Below, one piece after another: positions 25,613 to 32,603 of a stretch of DNA of 64,000 nt (the stretch's first letter is position 1; each line of letters starts with the position of its first letter). The stretch is from assembly GCF_005144585.1 (NCBI RefSeq), contig NZ_SSMQ01000021.1, forward strand, positions 1 to 64,000, read 5' to 3'. Both the position numbers and the translations under genes were made by a program. Source of the stretch: Polyangium fumosum. GTDB lineage: Bacteria > Myxococcota_A > Polyangia > Polyangiales > Polyangiaceae. Below the pieces are notes generated by a model that searched no databases, was not told where the DNA came from, and worked only from the letters and a program-made list of their open reading frames with translations.

Positions 25613-25820
25613 GAAGGAGCGGCGGGCTCGTGGCTTCGAAAGATGGCCGCGATGCAGGAGACCATGGGCTCATCGCCCGAAGACCTACGACCCCATCACG
25701 TGGAGGGACGGAGCCGTGCTGTTTGGAACGTGAGGCCACGACGTCACGCCACGACGTCATGCGACGAGGCGTTGGCCGCCGACCTGTCCGCGCTGCGGCC
25801 TTGGGTAGGCAGGGTCCTCC

Positions 25821-25980
25821 CTGGTCTTGACCGGGGCCTGTTCGATGATCTGCGCATCGCGCAGTTCATCGAGCCTGGGTCCAGCGCCTCGCTGGTCCGG
25901 GGTCGAGGGGGCGGACAGCCCCTCGCGGGGTCCGGGGCAGCGCCCCGGCGCGGCGCTCCCCAGATGAGACCCATGCTCAG
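25821..25980 (+). repeat. Structured intergenic repeat, copy E
   Basis: This is a complete plus-oriented copy. H1 is at 25843-25871 (loop ATC, one mismatch). H2 is at 25881-25895 (CCAGCG-CCT-CGCTGG). H3 is at 25904-25925 around loop GGACA. H4 is at 25932-25948 (CCGGGGC-AGC-GCCCCGG). The tail GATGAGACCCATGCTCAG ends at 25980. It is nearly identical to inverted copy F at 29.4 kb. It follows the 3' end of the minus-strand recombinase gene (stop at 26050), with H4 on the gene side. Confidence 0.88.
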
Positions 25981-26049
25981 GACCCGGGACCAGGGCAAGC
26001 CCTGGACCTCGGGTGCATCGGCCACGATGCGGGCGATGCAGAGGGGCAT

Positions 26050-26940
26050 TTACGAGCGAGGGTGCGAGCGCCGGTACACGGTGCGGACATGATCGTCCGT
26101 GAGGTGCGTGTAGATCTCCGTCGTCGTGATGTCCGCGTGCCCGAGCAAGGCCTGCACGCTGCGGAGATCCGCGCCTCCTTCGAGCAGGTGTGTCGCGAAC
26201 GAGTGGCGGAGTTTGTGCGGCGAGCTCGGCTTGGTGACGCCAACCCCACGCGCATAAGCGCCGAGCAGTTTCCACACCCCCTGCCGCGTGAGCGGTTTGC
26301 CCCGAGGCGACAGGAAGAGCGCAGGCGTCATCGCAGCGCGCGGGTGATCCTTTCGAACGGCCAGATACGCATCGAGTGCGTCGAGCGCAGGCTCCCCGAG
26401 CGGCACGATGCGCCGCTTGCTGCCCTTGCCGAACGCAAACACGACGCCCTGCTTCCGATCGACGTCCGCAATCTTGAGGCCCACGACCTCACTCACGCGG
26501 AGCCCCGCCGCATACATCACGTGCAGCATCGCGCGGTCGCGGAGGCCCCGGAACGAGCGGCCATCCGGCGCCTCCAAGATGCGCCCGATCTCCTCCACGG
26601 AGAGCACCTTCGGCAGCTTGCGGCTCGTCCGAGGTCGCTCGACGAGCGCGGCCGGATTCGCCGAGATCGCCCGTTCCCGCAGCAGGAACTTGGAAAAACC
26701 CCGCACCGCCGAGAGGTGCCGCGTCGCCGAACGCGCGCCGAGCCCCTGCCTGCCGAGCTCGACGAGGTACGTCGAGACCACCGTCGCGTCGAGCTCCCCC
26801 GGCGAAGAGATCCCGCTCGCCTCGCACAAGGCGCAGAGTTTTGCGAGGTCCCGGGCATACGCCTCCAGCGTGCGCGGCGAGAGCGCGCGCTCGACGCGCA
26901 GGTGATCCAGGTACGCATCCACCCAGGCGTGCAGGTCCAC
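26050..26940 (-). CDS. xerD: Tyrosine recombinase XerC/XerD
   Basis: The 296-aa protein has the usual length and two-domain layout of chromosome-dimer-resolving Xer recombinases. The N-terminal core-binding domain covers residues 1-100 (HLRVERALSPRTLEAYARDL). All catalytic residues are present: Arg148 in GLRVSE, Lys172 in GKGSKRR, His242 and Arg245 in HKLRHSFATH, His268 in LGHAD, and nucleophile Tyr277 in TEIYTHL. XerD is slightly favoured over XerC by overall pattern, but this is uncertain. It acts with FtsK at dif sites in the cytoplasm. The start is a GTG at 26940 that gives a full-length N-domain, with GGAGG 14 nt upstream. The gene sits between inverted repeat copies E and F, but nothing else marks it as an element-borne integrase. 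Confidence 0.9.
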   Translation of the reverse strand: MDLHAWVDAYLDHLRVERALSPRTLEAYARDLAKLCALCEASGISSPGELDATVVSTYLVELGRQGLGARSATRHLSAVRGFSKFLLRERAISANPAALVERPRTSRKLPKVLSVEEIGRILEAPDGRSFRGLRDRAMLHVMYAAGLRVSEVVGLKIADVDRKQGVVFAFGKGSKRRIVPLGEPALDALDAYLAVRKDHPRAAMTPALFLSPRGKPLTRQGVWKLLGAYARGVGVTKPSSPHKLRHSFATHLLEGGADLRSVQALLGHADITTTEIYTHLTDDHVRTVYRRSHPRS

Positions 26941-27108
26941 GCGACGAGCCTACCCCTCCTCCCCGCCCCGCCGAAGAAATGCGCGAAACGCAAGGGGGGT
27001 GGCGCGGACGAAACTTCGCACATGGGGCGGACGCACGAGCGAGGCAAGAGGCCCTTCCGTGCTCCCGGCGAGCGCTTCACCTGCGGCCGGGCGCTTTATG
27101 GGGTATGA

Positions 27109-28038
27109 GTGTTCGCCGTGGTCGATCCCCGATACGACGATTGGGGGCTCCGCTCCGCCGGCGGAGCGACGCCGCCCAGCACCCAGTTCGAGGTCATCGA
27201 GCCCAAAGGGGGCGAGACCCCCGTGGTCGTCGAGGTGCCCCACGCAGGCCTGTCCCTCGACGCCGAGACCCTGTCGTTCACCGTCGCGCCCGCGCGCAGC
27301 ATCGCCCGCGACGCCGACCTGCACGTCGACGCCCTCTTCGAAGACGCGCCCGCCGAAGGCGCCACGCTGCTCTACGCCCGCGCGAGCCGGTACGTCGTCG
27401 ACCTGAACCGCGGCGAGCAGGACGTCGACCACGACGCCGTCGACGGCGGAGGCCGAGCCCCCTGGCCACGCGGCCTCATCTGGCGCCTCACGACGGACGG
27501 CGAGCCCATCCTCTCGCGGCGGTTGCCCCGCGCCGAGCTCGAGCGCCGGCTCGACCTCGTGTATCGCCCCTACCACCGCGTCCTCGAACAGCTCCTCGCC
27601 CGCAAGCGCGCCCGCTTCGGCTTCGCCATCCTCCTCTGCGCCCACTCGATGCCGAGCCAGGCCCGCCGCGGTCACGAAAGCGCCGGGGTCGCCCGGGCCG
27701 ACATCGTCCCGGGCACCCGCGGCCGGACAAGCGCCTCCGCCGCGGTGATCGACGTCGTGGATCGACACGCGCGCTCTTGCGGCTACACCGTGCGCCACGA
27801 CGACCCCTACCGGGGTGGATTCTCGACGGGCCACTACGGGACCCCAGCGAGCGGCATCCACGCCATCCAGGTCGAGATCTCTCGACGGCTCTACATGGAC
27901 GAATCGACGTTACGGACGGATCCCCAGGGCTTCCAGAGTGTGCGAGAATTCGCCCGCACCCTTGTCGCCCGCCTCGCCTTCGCCGAAAACCCCACGACGC
28001 TCGACGCCCTCCGGGGGTATGCTCCGGGCGGTACCTGA
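27109..28038 (+). CDS. N-formylglutamate amidohydrolase family protein
   Basis: The 309-aa protein matches the PF05013 family (HutG-type and related zinc amidohydrolases). Family blocks are VVVEVPHAGLSLD with the first metal-ligand His, RDADLHVDALFE, SRYVVDLNRGE, an ILLCAHSMPS strand, and GGFSTGHYGTP followed by AIQVEISRRLYMDE. The established activity is hydrolysis of N-formyl-L-glutamate to glutamate and formate in histidine degradation. No other hut genes are nearby, so the true substrate may be another N-acylated amino acid or peptide. The start is GTG 27109, 168 bp from the divergent xerD start. Confidence 0.85.
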   Translation: MFAVVDPRYDDWGLRSAGGATPPSTQFEVIEPKGGETPVVVEVPHAGLSLDAETLSFTVAPARSIARDADLHVDALFEDAPAEGATLLYARASRYVVDLNRGEQDVDHDAVDGGGRAPWPRGLIWRLTTDGEPILSRRLPRAELERRLDLVYRPYHRVLEQLLARKRARFGFAILLCAHSMPSQARRGHESAGVARADIVPGTRGRTSASAAVIDVVDRHARSCGYTVRHDDPYRGGFSTGHYGTPASGIHAIQVEISRRLYMDESTLRTDPQGFQSVREFARTLVARLAFAENPTTLDALRGYAPGGT

Positions 28039-28057
28039 TCGACCGCGGGCGATCCAG

Positions 28058-29317
28058 ATGGCCTCTCCAGCGCAGAACATGGACAGCCCGGCTTCGTCGA
28101 GGCCGGCCCCCACCGGCACGGCGAGCAGCGAGCCGCCGCCATCGGCGCGCCGCAGCGACCCCGCCGCCGCCCTGGCCGCGAAGGCCGCCGCCGAAGCCGA
28201 ACCCGCCGAGGCGCCTGCGAGCGCCCCACGCTCGAAGCCTCGGGACCTCGCCGTCGTCGCGGAGGGCGCGGCGGCCGCGGCCGAGGGCGTCGAAGCCTCC
28301 TCCGACGGCGTCGCGGTGAGCGGGGTCGCCCCCAAGCTCGTTTCTCCCGCCGAGACGACGCCCTACCCGGCGACCTCGGCGAACACGTCGTCGCCCCCGC
28401 CCTCGTTGGGTCCGTCCTCGTCGCGCAGCGAGGAGCGCCCGCGGGAGACGCCGGCCAAGCCGCTGCTCGCATCCGAGGCGCTCATGGAGGACCTCGCGCC
28501 GATCGAGCCTTCGCGGCAGGCCGCGCGGTTCTGGTGCGCGGCCGTGGGCCTCGGGTTCGCGGGGCTCGGCGCGTTGCCGCTCGTGGGGGTGCGTCCGGGC
28601 GGTACGGGTGCCGCGCTCGTGTCGTTCTTGTTCGGCGGCGTCACGCTCGCGGCTGCGCTCACGCGTGTGAGTTATCGCCATCGAGGCGTGGCCATGCTCG
28701 TGCTCGGCATGCTCGTGGCCCTCGTGGGCTTCGGCGGCGCGGGGCCTGCTGCGGGCATCGCTGCGAGTGCGCCTCTGCTCGGCTTCACGCGCCTGCTGGC
28801 TGCGACGACCTTGCCGGCGGCGCTGCTCTTCCGCGCTCGCTACCGTGCTTATGCCGGGGCGCGATGGCTGCTCGCCGGCGCGTTCGTGTGTGCGTTGCCC
28901 TTCGTGGTCCTGACGGTGCTGCGCCTGGCTGCACTCTTGCCCGAGCTCGCGACGGCTGGCTCGTTCGTGGCCATCGTCGTGGTCGCGGCGGCGCTCGTGG
29001 GGTTCATGGGGTCGGAGACGACGGGGGCTGGCACGTACGTCGGCCTCGGAGTGCTCTGCGGCCTCGGCACGGAGCTCGCGATGGCGGACCTCAGCCATCC
29101 CGGCGCGTTTGCGACGTGGCAGGGGCCGACAAGCACGATCCTGGCTGCAGTGGCATTCGTGGCGGCGACGGGGCTCTCGGCGATGGGGCTCTTCCAGGTC
29201 TTGGCGTCGCGCCTCTCGGGTGACGCGCGGCGGATCGACATCCACGCGGCGGTCCCGGAGAAGCCGCGCCGGAAGCAACAGCCGCCGACAGCATCGGACT
29301 GGTCGTCTTCGGACTGA
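28058..29317 (+). CDS. Hypothetical polytopic membrane protein
   Basis: I do not recognise a family. The 419-aa protein has a disordered N-terminal third rich in Ala, Pro, Ser and Glu. About eight hydrophobic helices follow, from RFWCAAVGLGFAGLGALP to LSAMGLFQVLASRL, with short loops, and then a short basic/Ser-rich tail. The first segments resemble DUF4190-like small membrane modules, but this is weak. The ATG at 28058 is used; an in-frame ATG at 28019 would overlap the previous gene by 20 bp. The open frame from 27815 is noncoding in its first part. Repeat copy F begins 38 bp after the stop. Confidence 0.72.
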   Translation: MASPAQNMDSPASSRPAPTGTASSEPPPSARRSDPAAALAAKAAAEAEPAEAPASAPRSKPRDLAVVAEGAAAAAEGVEASSDGVAVSGVAPKLVSPAETTPYPATSANTSSPPPSLGPSSSRSEERPRETPAKPLLASEALMEDLAPIEPSRQAARFWCAAVGLGFAGLGALPLVGVRPGGTGAALVSFLFGGVTLAAALTRVSYRHRGVAMLVLGMLVALVGFGGAGPAAGIAASAPLLGFTRLLAATTLPAALLFRARYRAYAGARWLLAGAFVCALPFVVLTVLRLAALLPELATAGSFVAIVVVAAALVGFMGSETTGAGTYVGLGVLCGLGTELAMADLSHPGAFATWQGPTSTILAAVAFVAATGLSAMGLFQVLASRLSGDARRIDIHAAVPEKPRRKQQPPTASDWSSSD

Positions 29318-29354
29318 CAGGCCGCCGCAGGCCAGGGTGGACAACCCCTCTGAG

Positions 29355-29492
29355 CTGAGCATGGGTCTCATCTGGAAGCGCCATGCCGGGGCGCTGCCCC
29401 GGGCCCCGCGGGGGGCTGTCCGCCCCCTCGACCCCGGACCAGCGAGGCGCTGGACCCAGGGTTGAAAAACTGCGCTCCGCGCAGTTTTTCAA
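29355..29492 (-). repeat. Structured intergenic repeat, copy F
   Basis: This is a minus-oriented copy. H4 is at 29386-29402 (CCGGGGC-GCT-GCCCCGG). H3 is at 29411-29427 (GGGGGC-TGTCC-GCCCCC). H2 is at 29439-29453 (CCAGCG-AGG-CGCTGG). H1 is at 29462-29492. H1 is a perfect 14-bp stem in which the outer arms are TTGAAAAA/TTTTTCAA instead of CGATGA/TCATCG, so both sides changed together. Apart from H1 it is nearly identical to the inverted copy E. H4 lies 68 bp past the stop of the membrane protein gene. Confidence 0.88.
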
Positions 29493-29561
29493 ACAGGCCG
29501 ACGAAGAACCCAGGTTGCCAGCAGAACCCGCAGCGCGGCTGTCTCGGTGGGCAACGCCGCT

Positions 29562-29720
29562 GCTGGTCTTGACCGGGCCTGTTCGATGAGCTGCGCGGAG
29601 CGCAGTTCATCGAGCTTGGGTCCAGCCCCTGGCTGGTCCGGGTGCAGGGGCGGACAGCCCCTGCTGGGGCCTGGGGCAAAGCCCCAGCGAAGCGACTTCA
29701 TGAGGAGACCAGTGCCCTCA
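29562..29720 (+). repeat. Structured intergenic repeat, copy G
   Basis: This is a plus-oriented copy. H1 is at 29584-29612 (loop GGA, one G-T pair). H2 is at 29622-29636 (CCAGCC-CCT-GGCTGG). H3 is at 29644-29664 (GCAGGGGC-GGACA-GCCCCTGC). H4 is at 29671-29687 (CTGGGGC-AAA-GCCCCAG). It is closest to inverted copy D. The H3 outer arms differ from D at both sides of the stem (GCA/TGC against CCC/GGG), as do the H4 ends (CT/AG against TT/AA). H4 is 35 bp from the stop of the minus-strand lipoprotein gene. Between F and G (29493-29561) no gene is seen. Confidence 0.88.
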
Positions 29721-29722
29721 CC

Positions 29723-30772
29723 TCACCGCGTCAACAGCGGCCACACCCACCCGCTCGACGGTGCTTGCCCGGTCGTCGCCTTCTTCGCGACGTCGCCGAG
29801 CATCCCCAGCAAAAACCGCGCAAAGGACGTGTCGACGGGCATCGTGAAGGCGACGTCGTTCTCGCGCTGCGCCACCTGCATCTGCGGCACGGGCCCCATC
29901 AGCCCGAGCGAGGAGAGCAGACCCATGAAGCCTGTCAGCTTCTGCAGATCTCCGAGGTTGGTCGTCCCGGCGGCGGCTGATCCTGCGTCTGCGTAGGTCA
30001 GCGACCCGGCGAAATTCATGCCTGGCGGCTGGAAATTGCCGAGCGCCCGCACCTTCTGCAGGCCTGTCAGGAACGGCATCTTCTGCGTTGCGGCTTCGAC
30101 CGTCCCCTGCCCGCTGATGTCGCCTGCGAGCGCGAGGGCTGCGTTCGGCGTGTTCAGAAGGTCGATCATCCATGGCGGCACGGCGCGCTTGATCTCCGAG
30201 GTCCGCAGCCGATCGAGCGCGCGACGCATGCCCGTCTCGTTGCCTGTCAGCGCTGTGTGCGGCGTGAGCAGCACGAAGCCCACGTTCCCCGCCGTGTACA
30301 GGTCCATGTCCGCGTAACGCGAGCGCACGAGGGGCAGGCCGGAACTCACCTTCGTGCGCGCCTCGGCGGCGCGGTGGATCGAGGCCACGTCGAAGTTGCC
30401 CTGGATCACGGCGCAGAAATCGGCGCCTTGCATCGCGTAGATCCCGCCGTAGACCCGCGTCACGTCTCGCGACGGCACGAAGTTCGACTCGGGGCCGAGC
30501 GGCAGGACCGCCGTGATGATCGAGCCGACGTCGGGGCCGAGGCTCGACTGGAACATCGCTGCGGCGTCGAGGTAGCCGAGCATCACGGGGGAAGATGGCA
30601 GGAGCGCGACGGGATCCCGATCGATCACCGCGGGATCGACCTGCCGGCCGCCGACGAGGACGACGTTTTGCTCTCCGCCTCGGCAGCCGGTGGGGCCGAG
30701 AGGGAGGAGCGTCGTGGAGAGGGCCAAAGCCAAGAAACGCGCCGCGTGGGCGCGAACTGCCGCAAGGGTCAT
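29723..30772 (-). CDS. Putative lipoprotein, unknown function
   Basis: The 349-aa protein opens with a signal peptide (MTLAAVRAHAARFLALALST) ending in a lipobox-like PTGC at about residues 27-30, so it is likely an envelope lipoprotein. The mature part has alternating hydrophobic strands and short helices, such as PVALLPSSPVMLGYLDAAA and DFCAVIQGNFDVASI. It resembles the many uncharacterised DUF3352-like lipoproteins of myxobacteria, which is a weak impression only. The start ATG overlaps the stop of the pheA-like gene (ATGA), so the two are coupled, though a functional link is not obvious. Confidence 0.75.
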   Translation of the reverse strand: MTLAAVRAHAARFLALALSTTLLPLGPTGCRGGEQNVVLVGGRQVDPAVIDRDPVALLPSSPVMLGYLDAAAMFQSSLGPDVGSIITAVLPLGPESNFVPSRDVTRVYGGIYAMQGADFCAVIQGNFDVASIHRAAEARTKVSSGLPLVRSRYADMDLYTAGNVGFVLLTPHTALTGNETGMRRALDRLRTSEIKRAVPPWMIDLLNTPNAALALAGDISGQGTVEAATQKMPFLTGLQKVRALGNFQPPGMNFAGSLTYADAGSAAAGTTNLGDLQKLTGFMGLLSSLGLMGPVPQMQVAQRENDVAFTMPVDTSFARFLLGMLGDVAKKATTGQAPSSGWVWPLLTR

Positions 30773-31887
30773 GACGTTCGACGACGAGCCTCCGCCTCGG
30801 GCGTGACGTGCGTGGGCCGCTCGAGCGGGAACGAGCCCACGATCTTGAGCATCTTCGCCTCTCGCTTGATCCCCTCGAGGGCGGCGACGAGGTTCCGGTC
30901 GGTCACGTGGCCGAAGACCTCGACGTAAAACACGTACTCCCAGCCTTCGCCCGGCACGGGACGCGACTGGATGCGGCGCAGGTTGCAGCTCCGCTCCTTG
31001 AAATGCTGGAGGATCTCGTGCAGCGCGCCGGGCTTGTCGTGCACGCCGAAGAGCAGCGCTGTCGCGTCGGAGCCCGAGCGCGGCGCCGGCAGGCGCGAGA
31101 CCACGCCGTACCGCATGCGCACCTCACCTTGATCGCCGATGTTCTCGCGCGCGACGCGCACGGGCGTGTCCGGGCCGAGCGCTCCGCGCGGCACGATCGC
31201 GGCGCTGCCGTGGTTCTCCGTGGCGGCCTCGATCGCGACGAACGGCGAGCGCACGTCGACGACGGCCGTTCGCGGGTGGTTCGACTCCAGGTACCGGACC
31301 GTGGCCCCGTGATCTTGCGGCGTGACGAGGATCTTCTCGACGTCGCTCGGGTTCCCCGTGACGTTCGCGAGGACCAGGACCTGCGAGAGCTCGTGCTCGC
31401 CGACGAGCTTCAGATCGGCGGCGGCGATGCCCTGGATGGTCGGGAAGATCGGGCCGTCTTCGAGCGACTCGTAGGGCACGACGGCGAACTCGGCGCGCTC
31501 GCGGACGACCTCGTCGAGGGCGCCGAGGACGGTCTCGCCGCGGACGAGCTCGGCGCTCGGGCCGAATTGTTCCCGCGCGGCCATCCAGCCGAAGCCGCCT
31601 TCCGAGCCGAGGAACACGACGCGCGGCGCCACGTCGAACACGCGGCAGGCGGCGTCGATCGCGGCGAAGGTCGGGCGGACGGCGCTCGCTGGGAGGGGCG
31701 GCTCGGCGGCTCGTTCGAGAGCGAGCAAGTGTTGCCCGTCTGCGATGGGCGCAAAACGAGCAGTCCCGCTGCGCAGCTTGATGATGTCCTGGGCGACGCG
31801 CGCCCGACGTTCGAGCTGGCGGAGCATCTGGTGATCGATCTCCGCGAGCTGCGCACGAAGCTCATCGAGCCGCTTTCTCTCGTCCAT
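30769..31887 (-). CDS. pheA: Chorismate mutase/prephenate dehydratase-like protein
   Basis: The 372-aa protein has the P-protein order. An AroQ-type chorismate mutase helix region comes first (ELRAQLAEIDHQMLRQLERR, then a conserved Lys in IIKLRSG). A prephenate dehydratase domain follows (VVFLGSEGGFGWMAA, FAVVPYESLEDGPI). A C-terminal ACT domain ends the protein (GVHDKPGALHEILQHF, IQSRPVPGEGWEYVFYVE). The usual product is phenylpyruvate for phenylalanine synthesis, with Phe feedback through the ACT domain. Where family members have the catalytic T-R-F/Y motif, this protein has MRYGVVS, so the Thr is replaced by Met, and the usual VPIEN-S motif reads VPYESL. Dehydratase activity is therefore doubtful. 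The start ATG 31887 is preferred to 31905 on domain grounds. Confidence 0.82.
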   Translation of the reverse strand: MDERKRLDELRAQLAEIDHQMLRQLERRARVAQDIIKLRSGTARFAPIADGQHLLALERAAEPPLPASAVRPTFAAIDAACRVFDVAPRVVFLGSEGGFGWMAAREQFGPSAELVRGETVLGALDEVVRERAEFAVVPYESLEDGPIFPTIQGIAAADLKLVGEHELSQVLVLANVTGNPSDVEKILVTPQDHGATVRYLESNHPRTAVVDVRSPFVAIEAATENHGSAAIVPRGALGPDTPVRVARENIGDQGEVRMRYGVVSRLPAPRSGSDATALLFGVHDKPGALHEILQHFKERSCNLRRIQSRPVPGEGWEYVFYVEVFGHVTDRNLVAALEGIKREAKMLKIVGSFPLERPTHVTPEAEARRRTS

Positions 31888-32030
31888 ACCCCGACAACCT
31901 AGCATTCCTCGGACCGACGCGGGGCGGCCTCACCTTACACGCTTGGGGGCTCCGCGCCGGAAACCGGCTTGCCTCGAACCCCCTCACGGCGGCGGGACGA
32001 GAGGCCCGCTGCGCGTGCGGATCGGTTGGT

Positions 32031-32345
32031 TCAGGGCGTGGCTGTGGAGGGTGTCGAGGACGTGGTCGACGTGCTGTCCGAGGACGTCGTCGACGTCGAC
32101 GAGGAGCTGCTCTCGGAGGAGCTTGTGCTGCTCTCGGACTTGGACGACGACTTGTTGTTCGACGAGCTGTAGAGGTCGGCGTACCAGCCGCCTCCCTTCA
32201 GGATGAAGCCCGTGCCGCGGGAGATCTGCCTTCGGGCGGTCTCCGCGTGGCAGCTCGGGCACTCCTTGAGGGGATCTTCACGAATCGACTGCTCGGTTTC
32301 CCACTCGTGGGCGCAGGACGTGCAGGCGTACTCGTAGGTAGGCAT
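32031..32345 (-). CDS. FmdB-type zinc ribbon regulatory protein
   Basis: The 104-aa protein starts MPTYEYACTSCAHEWE, the hallmark of the FmdB zinc-ribbon family. Four cysteines in two C-x-x-C pairs (CTSC and CPSC) bind one zinc. The last 40 or so residues are almost only Ser, Thr and Lys, a low-complexity tail common in myxobacterial members. The biochemical role of the family is not established; it was first noted next to formamidase/amidase genes. The start at 32345 has GAGAGG 8 nt upstream. The open frame to 32495 upstream is noncoding. Confidence 0.88.
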   Translation of the reverse strand: MPTYEYACTSCAHEWETEQSIREDPLKECPSCHAETARRQISRGTGFILKGGGWYADLYSSSNNKSSSKSESSTSSSESSSSSTSTTSSDSTSTTSSTPSTATP

Positions 32346-32544
32346 AACGAATACCTCTCGAAATTTCGCCGTGCAGGTACGGCTTCGTTGGACGCCTGTC
32401 AAGGCGACAAGGCGACGGCCCGCCATTCTGTCCACCCAGGTCTTCGGTGGCCAGCCCTTTCGACCCCCTCCCCGTTCGACCCGGCCGGCGACCATCGCGC
32501 TTGCCGCGCCCCCCTGGCGGGTGTAACCCTAGCGCTGCGCGATG

Positions 32545-32584
32545 CGTGGCGGTACGTGGCATTATGTGACGCCATGTGACCGTC
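32545..32584 (+). promoter_or_regulatory. Four phased 10-bp repeats upstream of smc
   Basis: Four consecutive 10-bp units read CGTGGCGGTA, CGTGGCATTA, TGTGACGCCA and TGTGACCGTC, each beginning with the pattern YGTGRC. The block ends 19 bp before the smc ATG, in a 258-bp gap between divergent fmdB and smc genes. Ten-bp spacing puts all four words on one DNA face, as for cooperative regulator binding. No regulator is identified. Confidence 0.45.
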
Positions 32585-32603
32585 CCATCGCCGGTGACGA
32601 CGG

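Noticed and set aside
25060-26092. Protein-coding gene across the repeat region
   Set aside because: The long frames run through repeat copies D and E and a 64-bp tandem repeat read in three different frames; no ribosome site or family match.
26050-26940. Phage or genomic-island integrase
   Set aside because: Length and motifs fit housekeeping Xer recombinases, and there is no tRNA, att site or cargo beside it.
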